A stretch of 64,000 bases of DNA. Origin: Bacillota bacterium (GTDB taxonomy: Bacteria; Bacillota; Clostridia; Acetivibrionales; DSM-1351). The stretch is from assembly GCA_023393115.1 (NCBI GenBank), contig JAEWMS010000040.1, positions 1 to 64,000 of the forward strand, given 5' to 3'. The notes below the pieces were generated by a model, which made no database searches, was not told the origin of the DNA, and saw only the letters and a program-made list of their open reading frames with translations. Every line of letters starts with the position of its first letter. The stretch's first letter is position 1. Below, in pieces: positions 1-7,809 of this stretch. Position numbers and translations under genes: made by a program.

Positions 1-948
1 CAGTATGTAACGGTACGTGATACAACACCGCCTGAGCTGACAGCACCGGCCGACAAAACAGAGGAGGCGACTTCAGCAACAGGAACACCTGTGAATTTGG
101 GAACACCTGAATACAGCGATATCTTCGGTGTTACTGTGACAAAGGATGCACCCGACGTATTCCCCCTAGGAACCACAAGGGTATCCTGGACAGCAGTGGA
201 TGCAAACAACAACAAGACCGAAAAAGTACAGTATGTAAAGGTGCAGGATACTACAAAGCCTAAGCTTACAGTACCCGCCGATGTTACTGTTCCGGCAACC
301 GGATCAAGAACCAGGGTTCAGATAGGTATGGCAACTGCTACAGATATATTTAAAACAACAGTTACCAGCAACGCTCCTGCAGATTTTCCTGTGGGAACCA
401 CAATAATCATTTGGACAGCCACAGATGAAAATGGAAATTATACTACCGGAACTCAAAAAATTACAGTTGTTCAAAGTGTTAAGGTATCAGCATACAACAT
501 AAGTAAAAATAATAGTGTAAACACAATTGATCCTTATGTCATGTTGGAGAACACAGGAGACACTGAAATCAACCTGTCAGAGATAAAAATAAGATACTAT
601 TACACAGTTGACGGTGATATAGCGCAGTCGTATTTCTGTGATTATGCCTCGGTTAATGGGACGGCTGGGACCCATAAAAACATTACATCCTCTGTATCAG
701 GTAAGTTCAATAGGGTCTCCGGAAACAGCAACTGTGACTATTACTTAGAAATAAGTTTTTCTAATAACGCCGGTGTTTTAAAGCCCGGTGAAAAGGTCAT
801 AGTTCAAAATAGATTTGCAAAAAACAACTGGACGAACTATTTACAGAACAATGATTATTCATATAATCCAACGGCAAATGATTATACAGGAACCTCCAAA
901 ATAACTGTATACTCATCCGGAATTCTTATTGGAGGCATAGAGCCTTAA
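1..948 (+). CDS. Secreted protein with HYR repeats and C-terminal CBM3 (5' partial)
   Basis: The reading frame is open from the first base, so the N-terminus lies outside the window; 315 codons are visible. The first ~155 residues hold two or more HYR-type immunoglobulin-like repeats with the recurring pattern 'D.T.P.L..PAD...' and 'FPxGTTxxxWTAxDxxxN'. From base ~478 to the end is a family 3 carbohydrate-binding module, recognisable by the 'NTG...INLSEIKIRYYYTVDGD' style strand, a late 'N.DYSY' and a terminal short strand. CBM3 modules bind crystalline cellulose, so this is probably the binding end of an extracellular cell-wall or cellulolytic protein. The catalytic or anchoring part cannot be seen. 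The gene ends 16 bases before a clean hairpin terminator and is not part of the toxin operon that follows. Confidence 0.85.
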   Translation, partial: QYVTVRDTTPPELTAPADKTEEATSATGTPVNLGTPEYSDIFGVTVTKDAPDVFPLGTTRVSWTAVDANNNKTEKVQYVKVQDTTKPKLTVPADVTVPATGSRTRVQIGMATATDIFKTTVTSNAPADFPVGTTIIIWTATDENGNYTTGTQKITVVQSVKVSAYNISKNNSVNTIDPYVMLENTGDTEINLSEIKIRYYYTVDGDIAQSYFCDYASVNGTAGTHKNITSSVSGKFNRVSGNSNCDYYLEISFSNNAGVLKPGEKVIVQNRFAKNNWTNYLQNNDYSYNPTANDYTGTSKITVYSSGILIGGIEP

Positions 949-963
949 AACCATCCCACTATT

Positions 964-996
964 ACAAGCTGCAATCCTAAATGGATTGCAGCTTGT
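964..996 (+). terminator. Hairpin terminator after the CBM3 gene
   Basis: A perfect 14-bp inverted repeat (964-977 and 983-996) encloses a 5-nt loop. The T tract after it is weak and mixed, but the position directly after the stop codon supports termination. Confidence 0.7.
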
Positions 997-1035
997 ATAA
1001 ATCTATTTACATGCATTCAGGAAGGAGAAGGGGCA

Positions 1036-4000
1036 ATGATTCCAGTTACCACTGCCAACAAGCAGAAGGAGAAATCCCCGGCCGGACACAGCAAAAAATC
1101 ACAGAACTCACTATCTCTACATAAGCAAAAAATTAAGCAGCCCAACTACTTAGAAATTATACAACGTCTCCGAAAACAGCCGAACTCATTGACACAGGAG
1201 GATATTTACGTTCTCCAGAAATCTATTGGAAATCAGGCGGTTATAAAGCTTTTATCAGATATTAAAAGGATGCCGCCTCAATATATTCAACCCGATAAAG
1301 ATAAAGAAAATACTTCAAACCATAAAGATAATCAACAGGATAAACAGCAGCCAGATAGTGACAACAAGTTAGCTGTAAGTGAAAATAATAAACAGGGAGA
1401 AGCAAGCAAGGAAGAAAACTTAATAAAGAATTTGCAACAAAAAAATCAAAACAAACCTGATAACAAGGAGGCTTCAGATCTCCATAATGATACAGTCGCA
1501 AAGCCTGCCGCGAATAAGAAAGACAAGGATATAGCCAGTGTTAAAGCTGAAAATAAAAAAGCAGCAGAATCTGCTTCCGAAAAGATTTCACAAGTTAAGC
1601 TAGAGAAAGAAGCACATTCGGAAGCTGTGTCGAAAAAGACTTCACAAGTTAGTAAAGACAGTGTAGTACATTCAGAACCTGCACCCAAAAAGACTTCACA
1701 AGATAGTAAAGACAATGCCGCATATGAGGAGCCTGCTCAAACCACTGCCGCAGCCGGGAGTAAATCAGCTTCAGCTGCTTCTGTACAACAGAATGCTGCT
1801 GCTAATAAAAAGTCTGCGAAACAGGCTGCTAAGGCTGCATCTTCTGTCAAGATTACCGGAGACGATCCTGCAAAAATTTTGAATCAGATGGGCAATGTTC
1901 CACCGACAGAAATATATAATGCTTTTTCACAGGCAAGTTCGGTGTCTGATGGTGCTTTTGAAAAGCAAAGAGAAAAAGCCCAGGCAACAATACCGGAAAT
2001 TCCCGCACCAACAGGACTTCCACCTAAAAAAGGAGGTATTGCTGCTAAAATTGCTCAAAAAGTGAAGGAGATGAAGCATAAAGAACCATCGAACTTTAAA
2101 AGTGCAAAAACAGGTGGAAAAGCCGCAGAAGGAATACCTACTGACATTAATCTGAGCACTGACCCTGAAGCCGACGCTGATGACGTAATGGCCGAGGCAA
2201 GGGAGTACTCGAAGAATACTCCTACAATTGGTATGGAGGGTGAAGCTGATCCCGGGCAGATGGAAGGTTTTGAGGCCGAGGCGGCACAGAATGTGTCGGC
2301 GGCGCAGCAAGCCGAATTGGAGCAGACAAACCAGGATTTTGGGGAGAACAGCATAGCACCTCAGGAAGATTCTACAATACTTAAGGCCAAAAAAACAATC
2401 GCAAAAGTATCACCTTTAGGAATGGATATCAACAGGGTAGCCCCGATAGCTCCAGACGTTGCTGCTATAGCTAATCCACAGCTGAATTCTGAGCTCAGAA
2501 CCTTTATGACAGGAAAGGAAGGCCAGTTTGCTCAAGGAAAGGGTCAATTTGATTCGGGATTGGTAAATGCAAAGAAGGATGCCAATGAAAAAATAGAAAA
2601 CGAAAAAACTCAGGCAAGGGAAACACAGCTACAGGAACAGGCTAATGCAAAGGCAGAGGTTGAGGGCTACCGAAATCAATGGAAAACCGAGATAAATGCA
2701 GCAACTGCGGATTATGACAAAGAGGCTGGTGCTGAGGCCGAAAAGAAGAAAAAGGAAGTAGGAGATATAAAGAGGGAAAAAGAGGGAGAAGTCAAAAAGA
2801 CTATGTCCGAGGCTGAAAAGGACGCTGACAAGGAATGTAAAACAGCAAAGAAGGAAGCCGAAGACAAGAAACAGGAAGGCGAAAAGGAACGCAAGAAAAA
2901 CATATTTGAGAAGGCATGGGATTGGACCAAGGATAAGATTGAAAAGGCAGTAGATTTTGTAAAGAATGCAGTAAGCTTTATATTTGATAAGCTGCGTCAG
3001 GCTGTGAAAACCATATTTGAGAAAGCAAAGCAGGCCGCACTTGGTTTAATAGAGCAGGGAAGAAAGCTCATAGTAGGAGCCATAAAAGGACTTGGAAATG
3101 TGCTGAAAGGTCTTGTAAAAAAGGTGTTTGCAAAATTCCCGGGCATATCAAAGAAATTGTGCGGTTTGATTGACAGAGCTGTGGACAAGTCAACTAAAGC
3201 TGTAAATGCGGCTGCCGGCAAGCTCAAAAAGGGAGTCACTGCGGTTCTGGACTTTATGGCAAAATCTGTTGATGGTTTGCTTGCCGGAATGCAGAATCTT
3301 TACAAGTCAGTTATGTCTGGAATTAAGAAGTTCCTTAACATGGACTTCAAGAAAATATTCAACTATGTAATTGAAGGAGCAACCATAGCAGCAGAATTAG
3401 CAGCTGCCGTATTAACAGGCGGAGGTAGCGTAATAGTTCAAATAGTAACCTGGCTTGCGACCACGCTTCCGCAATTGTTGAAACAGGCTGGCGCTGTAAT
3501 GGATTTTGTTAACACAATCAGAAGCGTAAAACTTGCCGATATCAAGCAGTTCCTAAGCCCCGCAGGAATTGGAGACTTCCTTGTAAAAGGCTTGTTTGGA
3601 AAATTGAAGAACCTGCCACAGGAGCCAAAGGACAAAGAGGAAAAAGAACCTGCATCAGGCAAGGAGTCTAAAGGCTTGATAAAGGTACTGCATGCACTGA
3701 CGAAAGTCCTTAATGTTCTAAAGAACGTATACGATAAGGTTGCCGGAGGAGTTAACAAGGTACTCGGCATTATCAATATAACTAAAAAGGGATGGTTTGA
3801 GCCCTTTAGTGCAATATATGCCGGAATAGTGACAGTTATAGAAAAGGTAGGAAACCCAGCACAAGCCCTTAGCGAAGGAGCAGAAAAGCTTAAAGAAGCT
3901 GTAGGTGGCTTCTTCGACAGTGTTAAGACCAAGGTAAAAGATATCTCAGGTAGTATTAAGGAAAAGGTAACGATACTGGGTAAACCTGCACAGCTTATGA

Positions 4001-5253
4001 AAATGCTAGCCAACAAGGCTGTGGACATGGTACTGAACTTTATCATTACACATCCGCCATCAGCGTTAATAAAGGCATTATTCAAAGGAATAGAGGCAAT
4101 AGCCGGAAAGTCCATAGTGGAATTAATCAGACAGTACATACCATATGCTGACAAGATTTTTGACAAGATCGCTGGTTCAGGTCCCGTACAGGGAATAATG
4201 AAGCCTCTGGAGGGCCCTGTTAATAAAGTCGGAGGTATGATAGATCAGGTTACCGACGAGGTAACAAATATGGTTGATAGCGCCGAAAAGACCACATTAT
4301 CCAGTATAGGCAGCGGAGCAAAGCTTATGTCAGCAATGGGTCTAGGAGAAGCAGGCGGCCCCGGCGGCTCCAGCAAAGGCGGAAACACTGCAGCCGGAGG
4401 TAAGGATCCCGGAAAAGCCCAGGGTGGCGGCAAGGGAGACAGCAAAGGTGGCAGTAAAAATGGAGGCGGAGACTTCTTTGGAACAATTAAGAGCGGCATC
4501 CATGATAACCTCATGTCCCTCGGCCTTGTAAATCTGAAGAAACTCGGAACACAGATACTGGCAGCCGGAGCCTCCAAGGTCGCAAGTGCCATAAGAAAAG
4601 CGCTTACTCCAAAGGTAAAGTTCAAGCTGGGGACTGAAGAGCATCAGCTGTGGGTGGAAAAAGGCCAGAATAGAAACGTGGTTATGATGGCAAGCGATGA
4701 AAAAACATTGGATGCTCAGATACAAGCAGGAAAAATACCAAATAATGGAGAAGTATTAAGTGACAAGAAAAAGGCTGAAGATCCTAAAAACGAAACTAAG
4801 GCTGAGCCAAATGTAAGGGAACTTGCTGGAACCATAGAAACTATTACTGGAAGTAAAGGTGAGAGCGAAGGACCAGTAGTTAAGGCTTTTCTTACACTAA
4901 ATGGTAAAAAATATTATGACGTAAATCCAACGGCACGTAACCCTAGACCTAACCCCGGTGACTCCATTAGTGGTTTGTCTGGAATTAATAACAGTACAAG
5001 AAAAGCTCATGCTGAAATTGGAGCTTTATATCAGGCACTAAAGGATGGTAATAGCGGAGGTAAGTGCGTATTGAGAGTCGAGGGACAAAGAGTTTGTGAC
5101 TACTGTCACAGTGATGTTAAGAAAATGGCTCAAAAGTTATCGCTTGACGAATTGATAGTAATTGATGAATCAGGTACATATAAATTTATTGGACTAAGCG
5201 AATTTAAAAATGTTTCTGATGGAGGAAAGAGATGGGAGGATGCGAAAGTATGA
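1036..5253 (+). CDS. Polymorphic toxin with C-terminal deaminase domain; likely eCIS cargo
   Basis: This 1405-residue protein starts at the ATG behind GGAAGGAGAAGG. Residues 38-73 hold a motif (YLEIIQ, KQPN, LQKSIGNQAV) related to the one found ahead of DUF4157 in eCIS-associated proteins, and seen again in the effector at 49.6-52.1 kb. Residues ~80-270 are a charged, Lys/Gln/Ala-rich disordered stretch with short repeats. Residues ~480-640 form a long coiled coil. Residues ~640-1180 are amphipathic and hydrophobic helices with a Gly/Ala/Val membrane-like segment near 790-830, which may help delivery. A Gly/Ser-rich hinge follows. The tip has the zinc deaminase signature His1325-Ala-Glu1327 and Cys1354-x2-Cys1357. 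No HExxH site is present. The substrate (nucleic acid base, free nucleotide or protein) cannot be told from sequence. It overlaps the next gene, a likely immunity gene. Confidence 0.82.
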   Translation: MIPVTTANKQKEKSPAGHSKKSQNSLSLHKQKIKQPNYLEIIQRLRKQPNSLTQEDIYVLQKSIGNQAVIKLLSDIKRMPPQYIQPDKDKENTSNHKDNQQDKQQPDSDNKLAVSENNKQGEASKEENLIKNLQQKNQNKPDNKEASDLHNDTVAKPAANKKDKDIASVKAENKKAAESASEKISQVKLEKEAHSEAVSKKTSQVSKDSVVHSEPAPKKTSQDSKDNAAYEEPAQTTAAAGSKSASAASVQQNAAANKKSAKQAAKAASSVKITGDDPAKILNQMGNVPPTEIYNAFSQASSVSDGAFEKQREKAQATIPEIPAPTGLPPKKGGIAAKIAQKVKEMKHKEPSNFKSAKTGGKAAEGIPTDINLSTDPEADADDVMAEAREYSKNTPTIGMEGEADPGQMEGFEAEAAQNVSAAQQAELEQTNQDFGENSIAPQEDSTILKAKKTIAKVSPLGMDINRVAPIAPDVAAIANPQLNSELRTFMTGKEGQFAQGKGQFDSGLVNAKKDANEKIENEKTQARETQLQEQANAKAEVEGYRNQWKTEINAATADYDKEAGAEAEKKKKEVGDIKREKEGEVKKTMSEAEKDADKECKTAKKEAEDKKQEGEKERKKNIFEKAWDWTKDKIEKAVDFVKNAVSFIFDKLRQAVKTIFEKAKQAALGLIEQGRKLIVGAIKGLGNVLKGLVKKVFAKFPGISKKLCGLIDRAVDKSTKAVNAAAGKLKKGVTAVLDFMAKSVDGLLAGMQNLYKSVMSGIKKFLNMDFKKIFNYVIEGATIAAELAAAVLTGGGSVIVQIVTWLATTLPQLLKQAGAVMDFVNTIRSVKLADIKQFLSPAGIGDFLVKGLFGKLKNLPQEPKDKEEKEPASGKESKGLIKVLHALTKVLNVLKNVYDKVAGGVNKVLGIINITKKGWFEPFSAIYAGIVTVIEKVGNPAQALSEGAEKLKEAVGGFFDSVKTKVKDISGSIKEKVTILGKPAQLMKMLANKAVDMVLNFIITHPPSALIKALFKGIEAIAGKSIVELIRQYIPYADKIFDKIAGSGPVQGIMKPLEGPVNKVGGMIDQVTDEVTNMVDSAEKTTLSSIGSGAKLMSAMGLGEAGGPGGSSKGGNTAAGGKDPGKAQGGGKGDSKGGSKNGGGDFFGTIKSGIHDNLMSLGLVNLKKLGTQILAAGASKVASAIRKALTPKVKFKLGTEEHQLWVEKGQNRNVVMMASDEKTLDAQIQAGKIPNNGEVLSDKKKAEDPKNETKAEPNVRELAGTIETITGSKGESEGPVVKAFLTLNGKKYYDVNPTARNPRPNPGDSISGLSGINNSTRKAHAEIGALYQALKDGNSGGKCVLRVEGQRVCDYCHSDVKKMAQKLSLDELIVIDESGTYKFIGLSEFKNVSDGGKRWEDAKV

Positions 5254-5660
5254 AAGAATCATGCAATGAACCATTTATCAGTGAACTCGAAATTACCATG
5301 ATAAAAGGAGAGGGGAGTATTGTGATAGATCCTACTTGGGAACAGGTAGAAAATGCTTTATTGGGCTTCGAAACAAATAAGATTGGTCGTATAGCTATAC
5401 GAAATCCCAAAGAATTCATCAGTATGGTTGTTCATGGAGAAGCAAGTGTATATCATATAGGCATCTGTGAAGAGGAAACAGATTTCTATTATTATTGTAA
5501 TGGATTAAAGGCCAATGATGAAACTGTTGACGTCGCTTGGAATATCTTCGATGCAAACCAGATTTGTTATGACATTATTACACTACAGAAAATAGTCTAT
5601 AATTTCTACACAACAGGAAAACGATTTGAGGGAGTTCAATGGATAGAAGAACATCTATAA
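5250..5660 (+). CDS. Imm1-like immunity protein to the deaminase toxin
   Basis: The gene starts inside the toxin stop codon (ATGA overlap at 5250) behind GGGAGG. An in-frame ATG at 5232 with its own GGAGG is the alternative start. The 136-residue acidic product has a 'DPTWEQVENAL' helix, then short strands rich in aromatic residues and a C-terminal 'W..EHL'. This fits the Imm1 family, which often partners deaminase toxins; the family call is from recalled pattern only. Translational coupling would ensure that antitoxin is made with the toxin. It would bind and block the deaminase tip in the producing cell or its siblings. A hairpin terminator follows at 5756. Confidence 0.6.
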   Translation: MKESCNEPFISELEITMIKGEGSIVIDPTWEQVENALLGFETNKIGRIAIRNPKEFISMVVHGEASVYHIGICEEETDFYYYCNGLKANDETVDVAWNIFDANQICYDIITLQKIVYNFYTTGKRFEGVQWIEEHL

Positions 5661-5755
5661 TATTGACATTTAATGAGTCAGTCGCTGTTTATGAGACAAT
5701 TGGTCAATAATTTTATTAGCTACTAGAAAATAGCAAAAAGCTAATTTATTCATTT

Positions 5756-5783
5756 AGGTCTTAACGTATTAAGACCTTTTCTT
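5756..5783 (+). terminator. Rho-independent terminator after the toxin/immunity pair
   Basis: AGGTCTTAA pairs with TTAAGACCT around a 4-nt loop, followed by TTTTCTT. Confidence 0.75.
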
Positions 5784-5788
5784 ATGAG

Positions 5789-6129
5789 GTAAATGCGGCT
5801 GCTGATAAGCTTATAAAGGGAGTCACTGAAGAAACTCGGAACACAGATACTGGCAGCCGGATCCTCCAAGGTTGTAAGTGCCTTAAGAAAAGCGATTACT
5901 CCAAAGGTCAGATTCAAGCTGGGAACTGAGGAGCATCAGCTATGGGTAGAGCAGGATGGGTGGGGGTGGGCATGCACGAGGGCATTTATTAGGTAATCAA
6001 TTGGAGGGTACTGGAAAAGATGCTAGGAATTTGGTGAGGTTATATCAGAATCCAGTAAATACAACGATTATGAGGGGTTATGAGGATGATGTATATATTC
6101 CAAATAGAAAAGAATATAGGAGACAGTAA
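5789..6129 (+). pseudogene. Broken toxin-linker duplicate fused to an endonuclease tip
   Basis: Bases 5789-5828 match the full toxin gene near 3199-3238, then jump at a short 'ctg' identity to sequence matching 4537-4660. About 1.3 kb of the parent is missing and the frame is lost at the junction. The linker then runs into a different tip. In frame 1 from about 5956 the translation contains HARGHLLGNQ, GTGKDARNLV and YQNPVN, the pattern of DNA/RNA non-specific endonuclease tips of polymorphic toxins, ending at a stop at 6127. The linker and tip are in different frames around a G-rich run (5957-5970), so no functional fusion is made. This is what a displaced toxin tip looks like after recombination with a new C-terminus. 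Confidence 0.75.
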
Positions 6130-6186
6130 ACCAACCAGAAGATGGTATCGGATATTACTTATATTCCTAAGCTTAAAATTGTAAGA

Positions 6187-6460
6187 CCATCCTCTGCCTT
6201 GTAATTCTGAAGAAGCTCGGAACACAGATACTGGCAGCCGGAGCCTCCAAGGTTGTAAGTGCCATGAGAAAAGCGTTTACTCCAAAGGTCAAGTTCAAGC
6301 AGGGAAAATACCAAATAATAGAGAAGTATTGAGTAACAAGAAAAAGGCTGAAGATCCTATAAACGAAACAAAGGCTGAGCCAAATGTAAGGGAACTTGCC
6401 GGAACTATAGAAACTGTTACTTCTGAGGATAATGGTAAACAAAGGGGGACAATCCATTAA
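6187..6460 (+). pseudogene. Second broken toxin-linker duplicate with an unknown tip remnant
   Basis: The stretch is a second copy of the parent toxin linker (parent ~4513-4850). A ~100-base internal deletion at a shared 'caag' puts the two halves in different frames. Similarity continues through the 'EDP.NETKAEPNVRELAGTIET' coding part, then breaks off at about 6422, exactly where the parent enters its deaminase tip. The new tail is only 13 codons before a stop at 6458. There is no usable start. This marks the end of a former alternative toxin whose catalytic tip is lost. Confidence 0.72.
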
Positions 6461-6523
6461 ATGAAAATCATAAGGTTGAGGTAAAATAGAAGAATATTTT
6501 AGAATAAACCTGGAGGTAAATAA

Positions 6524-6718
6524 ATGAATACACAAAATATTATGGAATCTGATGGTAAGTTTAAGATAGATTATGACTATACGGATTTGTCAGAAGTAGA
6601 CGATTACGAAAGACAAATTATATGGGAGTATAGGTATTTAGGACTTGAACCTCCGATAGAGAGAAAAAGGGATAGAGAAATATTAGATAATTATCTAAGG
6701 CAAACAATGCAAAAATAA
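6524..6718 (+). CDS. Small acidic protein, possible orphan immunity gene
   Basis: The 64-residue product follows a good ribosome site (TGGAGGTAAATAA) and directly follows the second toxin-tip remnant. It is charged, with Asp/Glu-rich and Arg/Lys-rich halves and aromatic residues (YDYTDL, WEYRYLGLEPP), and has no signal peptide or membrane segment. I do not recognise a family. Its place suggests an immunity gene left after its toxin tip was lost, but this is inference. Confidence 0.5.
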   Translation: MNTQNIMESDGKFKIDYDYTDLSEVDDYERQIIWEYRYLGLEPPIERKRDREILDNYLRQTMQK

Positions 6719-6842
6719 CACTAATAACTTTGCATATGTAAATTAACCTAATTTTATAGTACACACAAGGGGTGGTTATATCAATAGAGGTAACTGCTTG
6801 ATCTATTAAAAGATAAAATATTACAAAGAGCAGGTAAATAGT

Positions 6843-7100
6843 ATGACGAAAAACGAATTACGTGAAAGACTTGTGCGTGAAAACATTCCCACTGACGCAT
6901 ACAAACTTGATGGCGGATTTCCGAATGAAGCTTTCTGCCTTTGCAATAATGTTAATATATGGGAGGTCTATTATAGCGAACGTGGGCAAAAATCTATGCT
7001 GAAACAGTTTGAATTTGAGGATGATGCATGTGACTACTTTTATAAACTTTTGACTCGGATGTTTAGTGATATGGGCATCTTGAAAGAAAAGTTATCTTGA
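6843..7100 (+). CDS. Imm59-like immunity protein
   Basis: The 85-residue product reads 'YKLDGGFPNEAFCL', then 'WEVYYSERGQKS' and 'FEFEDDACDYFYKLL'. This fits a small family of polymorphic-toxin immunity proteins that I associate with Imm59; the name is tentative. The ribosome site (AGCAGG) is weak. No intact toxin lies in front of it, so it is an orphan antitoxin that may still protect against toxins of sibling strains. It is followed after 8 bases by a truncated immunity-like frame. Confidence 0.55.
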   Translation: MTKNELRERLVRENIPTDAYKLDGGFPNEAFCLCNNVNIWEVYYSERGQKSMLKQFEFEDDACDYFYKLLTRMFSDMGILKEKLS

Positions 7101-7108
7101 TTTTTTGA

Positions 7109-7504
7109 TACAAACATCGTGACGACTATATTGGGTTATTACCAGTAGGTGACGGATACGGAATTGTAATATCTGAGGATGTTCCCAGAAGCACTTGGAT
7201 TGAAGCAAATGACAAAAAAGGTGGATATTTAGTGGTCTTAAAATACGTTGAAGAGAATATAGATGAAAATACTATCATTCAAAATATCAAAGGTATAGAT
7301 GATAATTTATTTGAACCTTCAGGATTGCAGGTTTCTATAAAAGATCATAGTTTATTTCTCTTTGCTGCATGTGATTATGGGCCGGATTGGATATATACAT
7401 ACAGTGAAATAAGTATAGAGCCCGGCAATTATGCTATCGAAAGTGTAGAAAAATATACATTCGACAACTGCAGCTTCAGGGTTCATCGACTTAAATTAAT
7501 TTAG
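7109..7504 (+). pseudogene. 5'-truncated Imm21-like immunity gene
   Basis: The frame is open from just after a stop at 7106. It reads 'DDYIGLLPVGDGYGIVI', 'VPRSTWIEAN' and 'GGYLVVLKYVEEN', and ends at 7504. The first half resembles the middle of Imm21-type immunity proteins, which normally carry 60 or more extra residues before it. No ATG exists in the conserved part; the only start in frame is a GTG at 7232, inside the domain. The N-terminus was therefore probably lost in a recombination with the neighbouring immunity gene. An open frame of 132 codons with no frameshift suggests the loss is recent. Confidence 0.5.
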
Positions 7505-7578
7505 GTATAAATCTCTGTTTTGTACTTCCCAGTTCTAACAAAAATAAGCTTTCAATCTCGTTACACACAAGGTAATTC

Positions 7579-7617
7579 AAAGACATCAATCATTATTGAA
7601 TGAATGATGTCTTTTTT
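7579..7617 (+). terminator. Terminator closing the immunity-gene region
   Basis: AAAGACATCA pairs with TGATGTCTTT over an AT-rich loop, followed by a T run. The rest of the 7505-7809 gap shows no gene, only an AT-rich leader for the GH120 gene. Confidence 0.7.
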
Positions 7618-7809
7618 ATGCGAACATCCAGGAGTAATATATCAGCAGGACTCGCAAAGCCACAACTTTTCACTATAATAATTGCATTTAGCATCGATAT
7701 TTAATACAATATATTCTAGCGTTTTAGGGAAACATTTATACATACCTGCCGTTAGTTGCCTGAAAACCAATTCTTGCAGCTTTTTTAGGCGGGGAGAAAG
7801 AGAGGCTTT

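Noticed and set aside
3438..4725. Long - strand open frames opposite the deaminase toxin and elsewhere opposite the fibres.
   Set aside because: They mirror low-complexity coding sequence on the + strand and have no initiation signals.
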